Below, piece after piece: positions 18,464 through 28,159 of a DNA stretch of 64,000 nucleotides. Position 1 is the stretch's first letter, and the number at the start of each line of letters is the position of its first letter. Position numbers and translations under genes: made by a program. The DNA is from JAGXRK01 sp963714415 (GTDB lineage Bacteria > Bacteroidota > Ignavibacteria > Ignavibacteriales > Ignavibacteriaceae). Under the pieces are notes generated by a model, which did no database searches, was not told the DNA's origin, and saw only the letters and a program-made list of their open reading frames with translations. The stretch lies in the NCBI GenBank assembly GCA_963714415.1, contig CAVQOL010000001.1:1-64000 (forward strand). Direction: 5' to 3'.

Positions 18464-21400
18464 ATGTCGAAGTTAAAATCTATTGACGAATTAAAAGAAT
18501 TAAAGAGTAAAATAATTGCGGAGCATGATACCAGTATCCCGACGATAGTAATTTCTGCTGGTACTTGCGGACAAGCAAGCGGCGCAAATGATTTGATCCG
18601 CATAACTAAACGCGAACTGATTGCAAACGGATTAACTAATAAAATCCACCTGCGCATTACAGGATGTCACGGATTCTGTGAAATGGAACCCTCTGTACTA
18701 ATTGAGCCTTCCCGTATCTTTTACCCGAAGGTGACAACAGAAAATATGAGCAAAATCATAAAATCCATTTCCCGTGATGAGATTTTAAGTGATTTACTTT
18801 TTCATCACCCTGAGACAGGCAAACCGATTATCAAACAAGATGATATTCCATTCTACAAAAAACAAAAACGAACTCTTTTATCGTTAAATGAAAAAATAGA
18901 TCCAATAAGGTTATTTCAATACTTCGAGGTTGGTGGTTACGATTCATTTGTTAAAGCACTAGAATCATCAGATTCAAAATGGGTAGTCCAGGAAATTAAA
19001 TCTTCCGGTTTGCGTGGTCGTGGCGGCGGCGGTTTTTCAACCGGAACAAAATGGGAAATGCTGGCTGCTCAAAGAAATGGAAAAGAAAAATATCTGGTTT
19101 GTAATGCTGACGAAGGCGACCCGGGTGCCTACATGGACAGAAGTCTGTTGGAGGGAAATCCGCACAGTATCATTGAGGGAATGTTAATAGGCGCTTTTGC
19201 CACAGGAGCTTCCACCGGAATTATCTACGTTCGTAATGAGTATCCGCTTGCAATCAAGCATTTAATAATTGCGTTACGACGTGCCAGCGAAATTGGATTG
19301 CTCGGTGAAAATATTTTAGGAACAGAATTCTCTTTCGATATTAATATTGTAAGAGGTGCGGGTGCTTTTGTTTGCGGTGAAGAAACCGCACTTATCAAAT
19401 CTGTTGAAGGTAAAATGGGAGAGCCACGTCAGCGTCCTCCATTCCCAATTGAAAAAGGTATTAATGGAAAACCAACTGTAATTAATAATGTAGAAACGTG
19501 GGCTAATATTCCAATCATCCTAAAGCTTGGTGCAAATGAATATTCAAAAATCGGAACGATGAAAAATTCGGGAACTAAGATTTTTAGTTTAGTAGGAAAA
19601 GTAAAGAATACCGGTTTGGTAGAAGTTCCTATGGGAATTACAATAAAAGAAATTATTTTCGATATTGGAGGAGGCGCACCAAGCAGAGCAAAAATTAAAG
19701 CTGTCCAGACTGGCGGTCCTTCAGGAGGCTGCATACCAATAGAAAAATTTGACTTGCCGATTGATTACGACAGTCTTTCATCAGCAGGATCTATTATGGG
19801 CTCCGGCGGTATGATTGTTATGGATGAAAGAACCTGCATGGTAGATCTAGCAAAATACTTTACCAATTTCTTAAAAGATGAATCTTGCGGTAAGTGTTTT
19901 GTTTGCAGAAAAGGAACTCAGCGTATGTATGAATTGCTTAAAGATATTTCGATGGGTCTTGGAACGATGGAAAAATTAGCTTTGCTGGAAGAACTAGCTC
20001 TTGTAGTTAAAGACACATCTATGTGTGGTTTGGGACAGACTGCTGCTAATCCAGTGTTATCAACTATAAAGTATTACAGGAAAGAATACCTTGAGCATAT
20101 CAATCAGAAGAAATGTTCCGCAGGAGTTTGTAGTGACCTCGTTGGTGCTCCTTGCCAGTCAACCTGCCCGATAGGTACAGAAGCCTGGAGATATATTGCT
20201 CATATTGCCGGCGGTGAATATGAGAAAGCATATTTTGCCATACGAGAAGCAAACCCATTTCCATCTGTTTGTGCAAGAGTATGCAGTCATCCTTGTGAAT
20301 ATATGTGCAGGTCAGGAACGAGTGGTGGTCAAGCAATTGCAATTAGAGCACTTAAAAGATTTATAACCGACAGGATTGAACCATCGACTTATAAACCTGT
20401 TAGAGAAAAGGACAATCGCAAATCAAAATTTAAAGTTGCCATTGTTGGCGCCGGACCAGCAGGATTAACTGCGGCACATTATCTGTCACTTAAAGGTTAT
20501 AAAATAACTGTATTCGAAAAAGATGAAATCCCCGGTGGAATGCTTACAAGCGGTATTCCGTCTTACAGACTTCCGCGGGATGTAATTAAAAAAGAAATTG
20601 ATGCGCTTATTGATAAAAACATAACTCTTCACACAAATAGTGTATTAGGAAAAGATATAACTATTGATGGTCTGTTTGATCAGGGATACAGTGCGATATT
20701 CCTGGCAATGGGGGCTCATAAAAGCAAATTGCTCAACATTGAAGGAGAAAACCTTAAAGGTGTATTCCCGGCAATTGAATTCCTCAAAGCTTTTAACTTA
20801 AAAGGAAAAAATCTTGCAAAGGGACGTGTCGGTGTAATTGGCGGTGGTGACTCAGCCATTGATGCTGCACGTGTTTCACTACGCCAGAAAGATGTTAAAA
20901 GTGTAACCTTACTATACCGAAGAACCCGGCAAGAAATGCCGGCGCTTCAACACGAAATAGATGCTGCAATTGAAGAAGGGGTAAACTTAGTAACTTTAGT
21001 ATCACCGATAAAAATTGAATCTGAAAACGACAAACTTTCCGGAGTTAAATTTATAAAGAATAAGCTCGGTGATGTTGATTCAAGCGGCAGAAGAAATCCT
21101 GTTCCTATTCCCGGCTCAGAAGAATTTATGTTCTTTGATACGCTTATCATAACCATTGGCGATACTCCGGATGTTGATTACATATCATCAATGAACATAA
21201 ATGTTAATAAGTGGGGCACTCTGATTGTAGATGAAGAAACTCTTCAAACAAATCGTGATGGTGTCTTTGCCGGTGGTGATGTTGTAACCGGTCCTAATAC
21301 CGTGGTAGATGCAATTGCAGCAGGAAAGAAAACTGCAATTATGATTGATAGATATTTAATGAAAGAAGAATTGAAACAACCTCCGGAAATTCGATTACCA

Positions 21401-21637
21401 AAAGTCTATGTGCCACCGGTTGAAGTTTCTGATGAAGAGACGAAAAGAGTTACACTTCCTACTATACCGGTAGACGAAAGAAAATCTAGCTTGAATGAAG
21501 TTGAACTCACGCTGTCAGTTAAAGAAGCAACCTATGAAGCCCGTAGATGTATGAGATGTGATCTTGAATTTATCCATGATCAAACAAAAGATAAAAAATC
21601 AGAACTCATCGAAAGCGAGGAGATCCACAATGATTAA
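18464..21637 (+). CDS. NuoF-like diaphorase fused to a GltD-like NAD(P)H oxidoreductase
   Basis: A multi-domain flavoprotein of 1057 residues (counting below from the upstream ATG at 18458; the start at 18464 fits the GGGAG ribosome site better). Order: thioredoxin-like [2Fe-2S] domain (1-110; C37, C70, C74); NADH and FMN domain (GLRGRGGGGFSTGTKWEM near 183, NADEGDPGAYMDRS near 214); SLBB; [4Fe-4S] site CGKCFVCRKGT near 474; a CSAGVC element near 552; then a complete GltD module with Fe-S cysteines (CQSTCPIGTEAW, CARVCSHPCEYMC), FAD motif VGAGPAGLTAAHYL near 660 and NADPH motif VIGGGDSAIDAARVS near 790. It could connect two pyridine nucleotide sites, as in Sporomusa-type Nfn and Bfu-family bifurcating enzymes. 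It overlaps the next gene by 8 bases. The reaction is inferred. Confidence 0.85.
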   Translation: MSKLKSIDELKELKSKIIAEHDTSIPTIVISAGTCGQASGANDLIRITKRELIANGLTNKIHLRITGCHGFCEMEPSVLIEPSRIFYPKVTTENMSKIIKSISRDEILSDLLFHHPETGKPIIKQDDIPFYKKQKRTLLSLNEKIDPIRLFQYFEVGGYDSFVKALESSDSKWVVQEIKSSGLRGRGGGGFSTGTKWEMLAAQRNGKEKYLVCNADEGDPGAYMDRSLLEGNPHSIIEGMLIGAFATGASTGIIYVRNEYPLAIKHLIIALRRASEIGLLGENILGTEFSFDINIVRGAGAFVCGEETALIKSVEGKMGEPRQRPPFPIEKGINGKPTVINNVETWANIPIILKLGANEYSKIGTMKNSGTKIFSLVGKVKNTGLVEVPMGITIKEIIFDIGGGAPSRAKIKAVQTGGPSGGCIPIEKFDLPIDYDSLSSAGSIMGSGGMIVMDERTCMVDLAKYFTNFLKDESCGKCFVCRKGTQRMYELLKDISMGLGTMEKLALLEELALVVKDTSMCGLGQTAANPVLSTIKYYRKEYLEHINQKKCSAGVCSDLVGAPCQSTCPIGTEAWRYIAHIAGGEYEKAYFAIREANPFPSVCARVCSHPCEYMCRSGTSGGQAIAIRALKRFITDRIEPSTYKPVREKDNRKSKFKVAIVGAGPAGLTAAHYLSLKGYKITVFEKDEIPGGMLTSGIPSYRLPRDVIKKEIDALIDKNITLHTNSVLGKDITIDGLFDQGYSAIFLAMGAHKSKLLNIEGENLKGVFPAIEFLKAFNLKGKNLAKGRVGVIGGGDSAIDAARVSLRQKDVKSVTLLYRRTRQEMPALQHEIDAAIEEGVNLVTLVSPIKIESENDKLSGVKFIKNKLGDVDSSGRRNPVPIPGSEEFMFFDTLIITIGDTPDVDYISSMNINVNKWGTLIVDEETLQTNRDGVFAGGDVVTGPNTVVDAIAAGKKTAIMIDRYLMKEELKQPPEIRLPKVYVPPVEVSDEETKRVTLPTIPVDERKSSLNEVELTLSVKEATYEARRCMRCDLEFIHDQTKDKKSELIESEEIHND

Positions 21638-22313
21638 TCTTAAAATGAATGGATTAACCATAACCGTTGAAGAAGGCACAACTATTCTTGAAGCGGCTCA
21701 ATTTATGGGATTTCCTATTCCAACATTGTGTCATATGGAAGGACTTTCACCTTATGGAGCTTGTCGTCTTTGTGTCGTAGAAATCGGAGAAGGTACCAAA
21801 TCAAAACTTGTAACATCGTGTACTTCACTTGTTCAGGAAGGTTTGAATGTAAGAACCGCTTCAACACGAGTTGTAAAAGCCAGGAAGATGATAGTTGAAC
21901 TTTTACTGGCATCATGCCCTCAATCAAAAATTATTCAGGACATTGCATCAGAGTTGGGAGTTCGACAACAGAGATTCAAACAAGAGCACGAGGATTGTAT
22001 TATGTGCGGACTCTGTGTACGAATGTGTGAAGAACAAATGATGGCAAAGGCAATTGGTTTCCGCGGACGCGGTGATCATCGCAGTATTGGTACACCTTTC
22101 GATATTAAGTCGGAAGTATGCCGTTTGTGCGGAGGATGTATTTACGTTTGTCCCGCTTGTCAATTAAGATGTACATTTACTGAGCCTGACAAAGCAATAT
22201 GCGGCGGTTGTGCAAATCTGACACCACCTTGTTTGGAAAAAGAAAATTTTGAAAATATGATGTGTTACATGGATCCCTGTGTAGCATGTGAAATTAAAAC
22301 TAAATCTGAATAA
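21630..22313 (+). CDS. NuoG/HoxU-like iron-sulfur subunit
   Basis: A 227-residue protein. The ATG at 21630 lies in GGAGATCCACAATG, has the ribosome site GCGAGGAG and overlaps the upstream stop. Residues 1-75 are a plant-type [2Fe-2S] domain (C34, C45, C48, C64). Two [4Fe-4S] motifs follow: C123, C126, C129 and C133, then C164, C167, C170 and C174. The His-Cys cluster region usual between them in NuoG and [FeFe]-hydrogenase subunits is shortened to LLLASCPQSK. The tail holds seven more cysteines (181, 191, 194, 201, 212, 217, 220), an unusual density. No hydrogenase or molybdopterin domain follows. It probably wires the diaphorase to ferredoxin and to the glutamate-synthase-like subunit. Confidence 0.85.
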   Translation: MINLKMNGLTITVEEGTTILEAAQFMGFPIPTLCHMEGLSPYGACRLCVVEIGEGTKSKLVTSCTSLVQEGLNVRTASTRVVKARKMIVELLLASCPQSKIIQDIASELGVRQQRFKQEHEDCIMCGLCVRMCEEQMMAKAIGFRGRGDHRSIGTPFDIKSEVCRLCGGCIYVCPACQLRCTFTEPDKAICGGCANLTPPCLEKENFENMMCYMDPCVACEIKTKSE

Positions 22314-22327
22314 AGGAGAATCTAAAA

Positions 22328-23911
22328 ATGTTGTACTCAAGAGTAAATTCTTCAGCGGCAACTTTAACAAAAAACAGAACAGAGGGCTCTATAACACCTT
22401 CGTCTGGAATGTGCGTTACATGTGTTGATGGCTGTATTGGAATGTGCGAAATCGGAAAGTCCGCCTATCGGGGACATGAGGTAATCTACCCGCAACCTTT
22501 TGGAGTAATAACAACTGCTTCAGAAAAAATTTACCCTGTTGATTATTCTCACTTCAACATAATGGGAACGGCTGTTGGTGCTCATGGTATTGAGGCCGAC
22601 AGTGATAAGGCTATTTTCCCGAATGTTAAAATTGATGTGCGCTTTGGTCACGACAAAGGAGTTCACTTTCGCTATCCTTGGATCATACCAGGTATTGGTT
22701 CAACAAATATTGCAAAGAACAATTGGGAGGGTTTAGCTATAGGTTCTGCTCTTGCTGGAACCGGATTAACGATTGGAGAAAATGTTACTGGCATGGATGA
22801 TGAATCAATAATAAAGAAAGGAAAAGTACTTGATACAGTTGATTTGAAAAGAAGAGTAAAACTTTACAAAGATTATCAGCGAGATGGTTACGGGGCAATA
22901 GTAGTGCAGGCAAATGTTGAAGATACACGTCTTGGTGTTCAGGAATATGCTATTGATAAACTTGGAGTGGAGTGTGTTGAATTAAAATGGGGTCAGGGCG
23001 CTAAAGATATCGGCGGCGAGGTTAAAATTAGAGATTTAAAAAAAGCACAAATGTTATATGAACGTGGATATGTGGTGTTACCAAATCCAATGGAACCACA
23101 CGTTATTAAAGCATTTGAAAAAGGTGCATTCAAAGAATTTGAACGTCACTCGAGACTTGGAATGGTAAGCGAAGAATCATTTGCAAATAGAGTGGACGAA
23201 TTAAGAAAAGCCGGTGCAAAATATGTTTTCTTAAAAACGGGTGCTTACCGTCCAGCTGATTTGGCACGTGCAGTTAAATTTTCTTCAAAGTATAAAATTG
23301 ATTTATTAACCGTAGATGGTGCCGGTGGTGGAACCGGAATGAGCCCCTGGAGAATGATGAACGAATGGGGTGTCCCGCCGGTAGAACTTCATTCACTCCT
23401 TTATAATTATGCCAAACAAATGCATGATAAGGGAGAATATGTTCCGGCAATAGCTGTCGCTGGTGGATTTACCTTTGAAGATCAGATTTTCAAAGGTCTG
23501 GCACTCGGTGCACCATTTGTAAAACTTGTTGGTATGGCACGCGGTCCTATTGCAGCAGCAATGGTTGGAAAGACAATTGGTCGAGCAGTTCAGGAAGGAC
23601 AGCTCCCTGTTTATGTTGAAAGATTCGGAGATAGTATTGACGAGATTTTTGTAACAGCAAGTGAATTACGAAAAGAGCTCGGTGATTCCGAATTTGAGAG
23701 CTTACCTCCCGGTGCAATTGGGCTTTATACATATTACGAAAGACTTGCTCAGGGTTTAAAGCAATTAATGAACGGAAGCAGGAAATTTTCTCCTGAGTTT
23801 ATTTCACGTGATGATATTGCCTCATTAACCAAAGAAGCTGCCGATATAAGCGGCATAAAATATATAACAGAGGTTGATAAAGAAGAAGTAGAAAATATTT
23901 TGAATGGATAA
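22328..23911 (+). CDS. FMN-binding glutamate synthase-family protein (GltB2-like)
   Basis: A 527-residue protein matching the FMN/2-oxoglutarate-site barrel of glutamate synthase: PQPFGVITTA and YSHFNIMGTAVGAHG near 50-100, GQGAKDIGGEVK near 223-235 and DGAGGGTGMSPWRMMNEWG near 334-352, then the GGFTFEDQIFKGLALGAPFV segment. It lacks the class II glutaminase domain of full GltB, and no such gene is adjacent. The usual [3Fe-4S] cysteines after the barrel are absent; an N-terminal C-x2-C-x3-C-x3-C set (C29, C32, C36, C40) is present instead. It has a clear AAAGGAG ribosome site 15 bases after the preceding gene and closes the operon. It may make glutamate from ammonia, or may be a redox partner with another substrate. 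Confidence 0.82.
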   Translation: MLYSRVNSSAATLTKNRTEGSITPSSGMCVTCVDGCIGMCEIGKSAYRGHEVIYPQPFGVITTASEKIYPVDYSHFNIMGTAVGAHGIEADSDKAIFPNVKIDVRFGHDKGVHFRYPWIIPGIGSTNIAKNNWEGLAIGSALAGTGLTIGENVTGMDDESIIKKGKVLDTVDLKRRVKLYKDYQRDGYGAIVVQANVEDTRLGVQEYAIDKLGVECVELKWGQGAKDIGGEVKIRDLKKAQMLYERGYVVLPNPMEPHVIKAFEKGAFKEFERHSRLGMVSEESFANRVDELRKAGAKYVFLKTGAYRPADLARAVKFSSKYKIDLLTVDGAGGGTGMSPWRMMNEWGVPPVELHSLLYNYAKQMHDKGEYVPAIAVAGGFTFEDQIFKGLALGAPFVKLVGMARGPIAAAMVGKTIGRAVQEGQLPVYVERFGDSIDEIFVTASELRKELGDSEFESLPPGAIGLYTYYERLAQGLKQLMNGSRKFSPEFISRDDIASLTKEAADISGIKYITEVDKEEVENILNG

Positions 23912-24074
23912 TACATAGTACGCTGAGATTACTAGGTATTGCGCGTGTGGCTAAAGCATGTAAACTGAATGGATTTATCTGAATTAAGTAATGATTTGTG
24001 GTTTTTGATTTTTATCGTTGGCAGGGTGCCAGAAATATCTTAATTTGATCTTAAGTCAAACCTAAGTAAACAGG

Positions 24075-24446
24075 ATGAAGTATAAAAACTTAAATCTTGC
24101 TTTTCTAATTGAAATTATTGTTGGATTTGGTTGTATTCTTTCAATCGGATTGCTCGGATCTAAGGGATTAGTTTCTCTAATATTAATTGCACTCAGACCA
24201 TTGATTTTGGAACAAGAAAAAATTGAGAACGACAAAACTTACTGGAAGTTTTTCTATAGGGTATACTTTCATAGCATTGTTGTTACTTCAATATTCATAA
24301 TTATTTTTTATTTTATTAGCTTTTTTCATCTAAGACCTGATATAACAAAAGATCATTTGCTTCTGTTACAACTTATTCCCTTCTTTTTATTAACACACGG
24401 AGTTGTTGGCATTATAATGAATCAAAATCTTGGCCGAAGAAAATAA
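24075..24446 (+). CDS. Small hypothetical membrane protein
   Basis: A 123-residue protein I do not recognise. It has three likely membrane helices near residues 8-38, 62-86 and 99-117, and a basic C-terminal end (NLGRRK). There is a short polar loop, EQEKIENDKTYWKF, between the first two helices. No domain motif was seen. It stands between the glutamate-synthase-like operon and the acetyltransferase gene and has no obvious partner. Confidence 0.55.
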   Translation: MKYKNLNLAFLIEIIVGFGCILSIGLLGSKGLVSLILIALRPLILEQEKIENDKTYWKFFYRVYFHSIVVTSIFIIIFYFISFFHLRPDITKDHLLLLQLIPFFLLTHGVVGIIMNQNLGRRK

Positions 24447-24508
24447 TTTAAATCGAATCAACATTTTTTTGTAAATTGCAATTAGACATTTTTTAGTTAA
24501 GAAAACAA

Positions 24509-25636
24509 ATGACTTATCAAATAAAAAAAGTTACTTCGAATAAGCTTCTTAAAGATTTTATTTCTTTTCCGTATACTCTTTATAAAGACAATAAATATTT
24601 CATACCTCCTTTGCGTATGGATGAAAAAAAGACCCTTGATAAAAAAATAAATCCCGCATTTGATTTTTGTGAAGCTGAATACTGGCTTGCTTACAAGGAT
24701 GGTAAAGTTGTAGGTCGAATTGCTGGTATAATAAATCATAGGTACACAGAAAAATGGGGAGCTAAAAATGCAAGATTTGGATGGATTGATTTTATTGACG
24801 ATGAAAATGTATCGTCACTTTTACTAAATACAGTTGAACAATGGGCGAAAGAAAAAGGAATGGAGAGTATTCACGGTCCACTTGGGTTTACCGATATGGA
24901 TGGGGAAGGAATGTTAATTGAAGGATTTGAGGAAGAAAGTACGCTTGGAAGCATTTATAATTACTCTTACTACTCTGTGCATCTTGAAAAACTCAAATAT
25001 GAAAAGGATGTTGACTGGATCGAATACAATGCTAAGATACCCGAACAGATTCCTGAAAAAATTGAAAGAATTGCAAAAATTTCCGCTGAACGGAATAAGC
25101 TAAAATTACTGAATCTTAAAAGTGCAAAAGAAGTTGCTAAATATGCTTACGATGTATTCTATCTGATAAATGAGACTTATAAAGATCTTTATGGCTTTGT
25201 TGAACTTACAGACAAACAGATTGACGGCTATGTAAAGCAATACTTCTCTTTTGTCCGTCCTGAATATGTTCCCCTGATTGTTGACGAACAGGGTAAGCTT
25301 GCAGGTTTTGGTATTACAATGCCTTCCTTAAATAAAGCCTTAAAGAAAATGAATGGTAAACTTTTGCCATTTGGTTTTTTGCGGCTTCTTCGTGAAATAA
25401 AAAAAAGCAAGAACCTTGACCTTTATCTTACTGCGGTCAGAACAGATATGCAGAACAAAGGTGTTAATGCAATGCTCATGGATCATATTTATAGAGTCTG
25501 CAAAAAAAATAATATAAAATTTGTAGAAACAAACCGTGAGCTTGAAACCAATCTTAAAGTTCAGTCGCAATGGAAATTCTTTGAAACGCGTCAGCATAAA
25601 CGAAGAAGATGTTATAAGAAGACTATCACTTACTGA
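24509..25636 (+). CDS. GNAT-family N-acetyltransferase-like protein (YghO type)
   Basis: A 375-residue protein. The N-terminal half (FISFPYTLYKDNKYFIPPLRMDEK ... GRIAGIINHRYTEKWG) followed by GPLGFTDMDGEGMLIEGF (near 130-147) is a layout seen in long GNAT proteins of the YghO group. A GNAT-like C-terminal half has a conserved strand-helix pattern (LYLTAVRTDMQNKGVNAMLMDHIYRVCK) near 310-337. No signal peptide or membrane helix was seen, so it is cytoplasmic. The acceptor is unknown. The family is known by sequence only, so assign no reaction beyond acyl transfer. Confidence 0.72.
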   Translation: MTYQIKKVTSNKLLKDFISFPYTLYKDNKYFIPPLRMDEKKTLDKKINPAFDFCEAEYWLAYKDGKVVGRIAGIINHRYTEKWGAKNARFGWIDFIDDENVSSLLLNTVEQWAKEKGMESIHGPLGFTDMDGEGMLIEGFEEESTLGSIYNYSYYSVHLEKLKYEKDVDWIEYNAKIPEQIPEKIERIAKISAERNKLKLLNLKSAKEVAKYAYDVFYLINETYKDLYGFVELTDKQIDGYVKQYFSFVRPEYVPLIVDEQGKLAGFGITMPSLNKALKKMNGKLLPFGFLRLLREIKKSKNLDLYLTAVRTDMQNKGVNAMLMDHIYRVCKKNNIKFVETNRELETNLKVQSQWKFFETRQHKRRRCYKKTITY

Positions 25637-25710
25637 AGTTAATCACCCCCTTCTAAGCTGAAGATTAATGGTTTTCGTATATTGAACCGTTAAAAAAAAT
25701 CATATCTGAA

Positions 25711-27686
25711 ATGAATCAGTTTTTAGTTATACAAGACATAGTAGTTATACTTCTAGTCGCTCTACCTATCATATTTCTTTTCAAAAAACTGGACATCCCT
25801 AGCATTGTTGGTTTTCTAATTGCCGGAATGATAATTGGACCTTTCGGCTTTAAACTCATTACTCAGATTGACGAAGTTGAAGTAATGGCTGAGATTGGAG
25901 TTATACTTCTTCTATTTACCATCGGGCTTGAGGTATCTTTTTCACAACTTATAAGAATTAAAAAATTCTTACTCATTGCCGGTGGTTTACAGGTTACCCT
26001 TACAGTTCTTTTCTCTACCGTGATTTTCTATTTATTCGGCATTCCATTAAACCAGGCAATATTCTTTGGAATGCTTGTAAGCTTATCATCAACAGCAATA
26101 GTTCTCAAACTTCTGTCGGATAAAAACGAACTTGAGGCGCCGCATGGTAAAATTTCTTTAGGAATATTGATATTTCAAGACTTAGTTATAGTCCCTATGT
26201 TCTTGGCATTACCAATATTAAGTACAGCGGGTGACCTTGAATTATCTGAAATTGCAATTAAATTAATTATTTCATTCGGATCAGTATTAGCTATCGTAAT
26301 TATCGCCAAACTGATAATGCCTAAAATTATGTATCAGCTTGCTAAACTTAGACTGCGTGATGCTTTCACAATTGGAATTTTGTTGATACTTCTAGGAACT
26401 GGTTATCTAACTCACACACTTGGTTTATCATTCGCATTAGGTGCATTTATTGCCGGACTAATTCTTGCAGAATCAGAATATAACTTCCAGATTATTTCGG
26501 ATATTCATCCTTTGCGAGATGCTTTTAATAGTATCTTTTTCGTTTCAGTTGGAATGTTGTTGAACATCCAATTTGTGATTGACACTCCTTTTGTGATTAT
26601 TGGTTTTTCTATTGGACTTCTTGCCTTTAAAGCACTTATTATCGGCTCAATCGTTCTTTTAATGAAGTATCCGTTAAGAATTGCAATCATTACGGGATTA
26701 ATTCTCGCTCAGGTTGGGGAATTTTCTTTTATACTCGCGCAGGCAGGAAGCAACTTCAATCTCATTGCGAGAGGATTATTATAATGTTTTTCTTGGCTCA
26801 TCAATCTTTACCATGATATTAACTCCATTTCTCTTCATGCTTGCACCGCTGGTTGGGTTTAAGTCATCCGAACTAAGATTCACGAAAGAAAAAATTGAAT
26901 ATGATAACAAAGAATTAATCGGGCATGTTATTGTTGCTGGTTTCGGATTAAATGGACGAAATTTAACACGTGTTTTAAAGGAAACCGGAATTAAATATAT
27001 CGTTATTGAAATGAATCCTGATACCGTAAGAGTAGAAAAAGGAAAAGGAGAAAAAATTATTTTCGGTGATGTAAGCAAAATCGATATCCTTAGAAAAGTT
27101 AACATACAAAATGCTAATGTTTTGGTATTCGCTATTTCTGATCCGGGTATAACACGCAGAGCTTTGCAACTTGCAAAAAAACTTAATCCAAGTATCTATA
27201 CTGTTGTTCGAACAAGATATGTAAACGAAATTGAAGAGCTTTCAAAGTTAGGCGCCGATGTAATTATACCCGAAGAGTTTGAAACTTCTTTACAAATATT
27301 CCGAAAAGTTTTAGAGCAATATCATATTCCGTTTAAATATTATAATGAAGCAGGTCTCACTAATCAGGAACGAATCTTATAAATTGTTAAGAAAAGATGT
27401 AAAAGAACCCAGTTCATTTATTCATCTTGATGAAATACTTGCTGAAGGATTAACGGAAACTTATTATGTAAATGAAGATAATCCGCATGTTGACAAACTG
27501 CTTAGCGAAATTCATTTAAGGGCTGAGACAGATGCGACTATTATAGCAATTGTAAGAAACGGAAAAACAATTACAAATCCTTCGGGCAGAGAAAAAATTC
27601 TCGCTCACGATACTTTGGTTATTACCGGAATACATGCATCGGTTGATAAGGCTATCTGGTTATTGAATGGTGAAAAGGATGAATAG
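25711..27686 (+). CDS. Kef/CPA2-type monovalent cation:proton antiporter with RCK domains, two frame breaks
   Basis: About 658 residues when joined. The first segment (25711-26784) carries about eleven membrane helices of the Na+/H+ exchanger fold, with GFLIAGMIIGPFGF, LLLFTIGLEVSFS, LGILIFQDLVIVPMFL and ALGAFIAGLILAES. The second (ending 27382) adds the last membrane part and an RCK-N (TrkA-N) domain with HVIVAGFGLNGRNLTRVL. The third (27345-27686) is an RCK-C domain (DATIIAIVRNGKTITNPSGREKI). Continuous protein sequence is restored by dropping one base near 26767-26771 and one near 27335-27345. The protein probably exchanges K+ or Na+ for H+ and is gated by nucleotide binding to RCK. As it stands the gene would give only a truncated channel-like part. 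Confidence 0.8.
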
Positions 27687-27740
27687 TTTTTCTTAAAGAA
27701 AGATTTATTATTTTAACAAAATAAAACGAAGAGATCGGCA

Positions 27741-28109
27741 ATGAAAAAGCAAGTTGTTATTAGCGGCAGTCTTAAAGATATGGTCACTTATTGTACTGCT
27801 ATTTATGAGTTGTCAGGAATAGTAGTTCCCGACGTAATCGAAAATATTGTAAAGCAAAGTCCTATTTTTGAAAATAAAAACTTCTATACCAACATCCTTG
27901 GAACAGTACAGAAAACCACGGTAACAAGAAATTCCAAAGTGTTCATTAACAATAATATCATCACTTTGCAGATCAGATATGAAATTCTTCGTGTAGTTGA
28001 TATTGAACTTACTGATAAAGATGAGCAATGGATTAAGAATGATGTGGAGAGCCTGTTAAAACACTTTGAATTCCTGCTTCAATCATTTGAAGAAAAACCT
28101 CAACCTTAA
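27741..28109 (+). CDS. Hypothetical protein
   Basis: A 122-residue soluble protein with no signal peptide or membrane helix and no motif I recognise. It has an alternating beta pattern in the middle (NILGTVQKTTVTRNSKVFINNNIITLQIRYEI) and a helical tail rich in charged residues (DKDEQWIKNDVESLLKHFEFLL). It is well spaced (54 bases) from the antiporter gene and 50 bases before the next, so it may be part of the same plus-strand run. The function is unknown. Confidence 0.55.
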   Translation: MKKQVVISGSLKDMVTYCTAIYELSGIVVPDVIENIVKQSPIFENKNFYTNILGTVQKTTVTRNSKVFINNNIITLQIRYEILRVVDIELTDKDEQWIKNDVESLLKHFEFLLQSFEEKPQP

Positions 28110-28159
28110 AATCCAAAGGATAAAATGCATAGTTAGTAATTAATGAGGCTTGAAATAAA

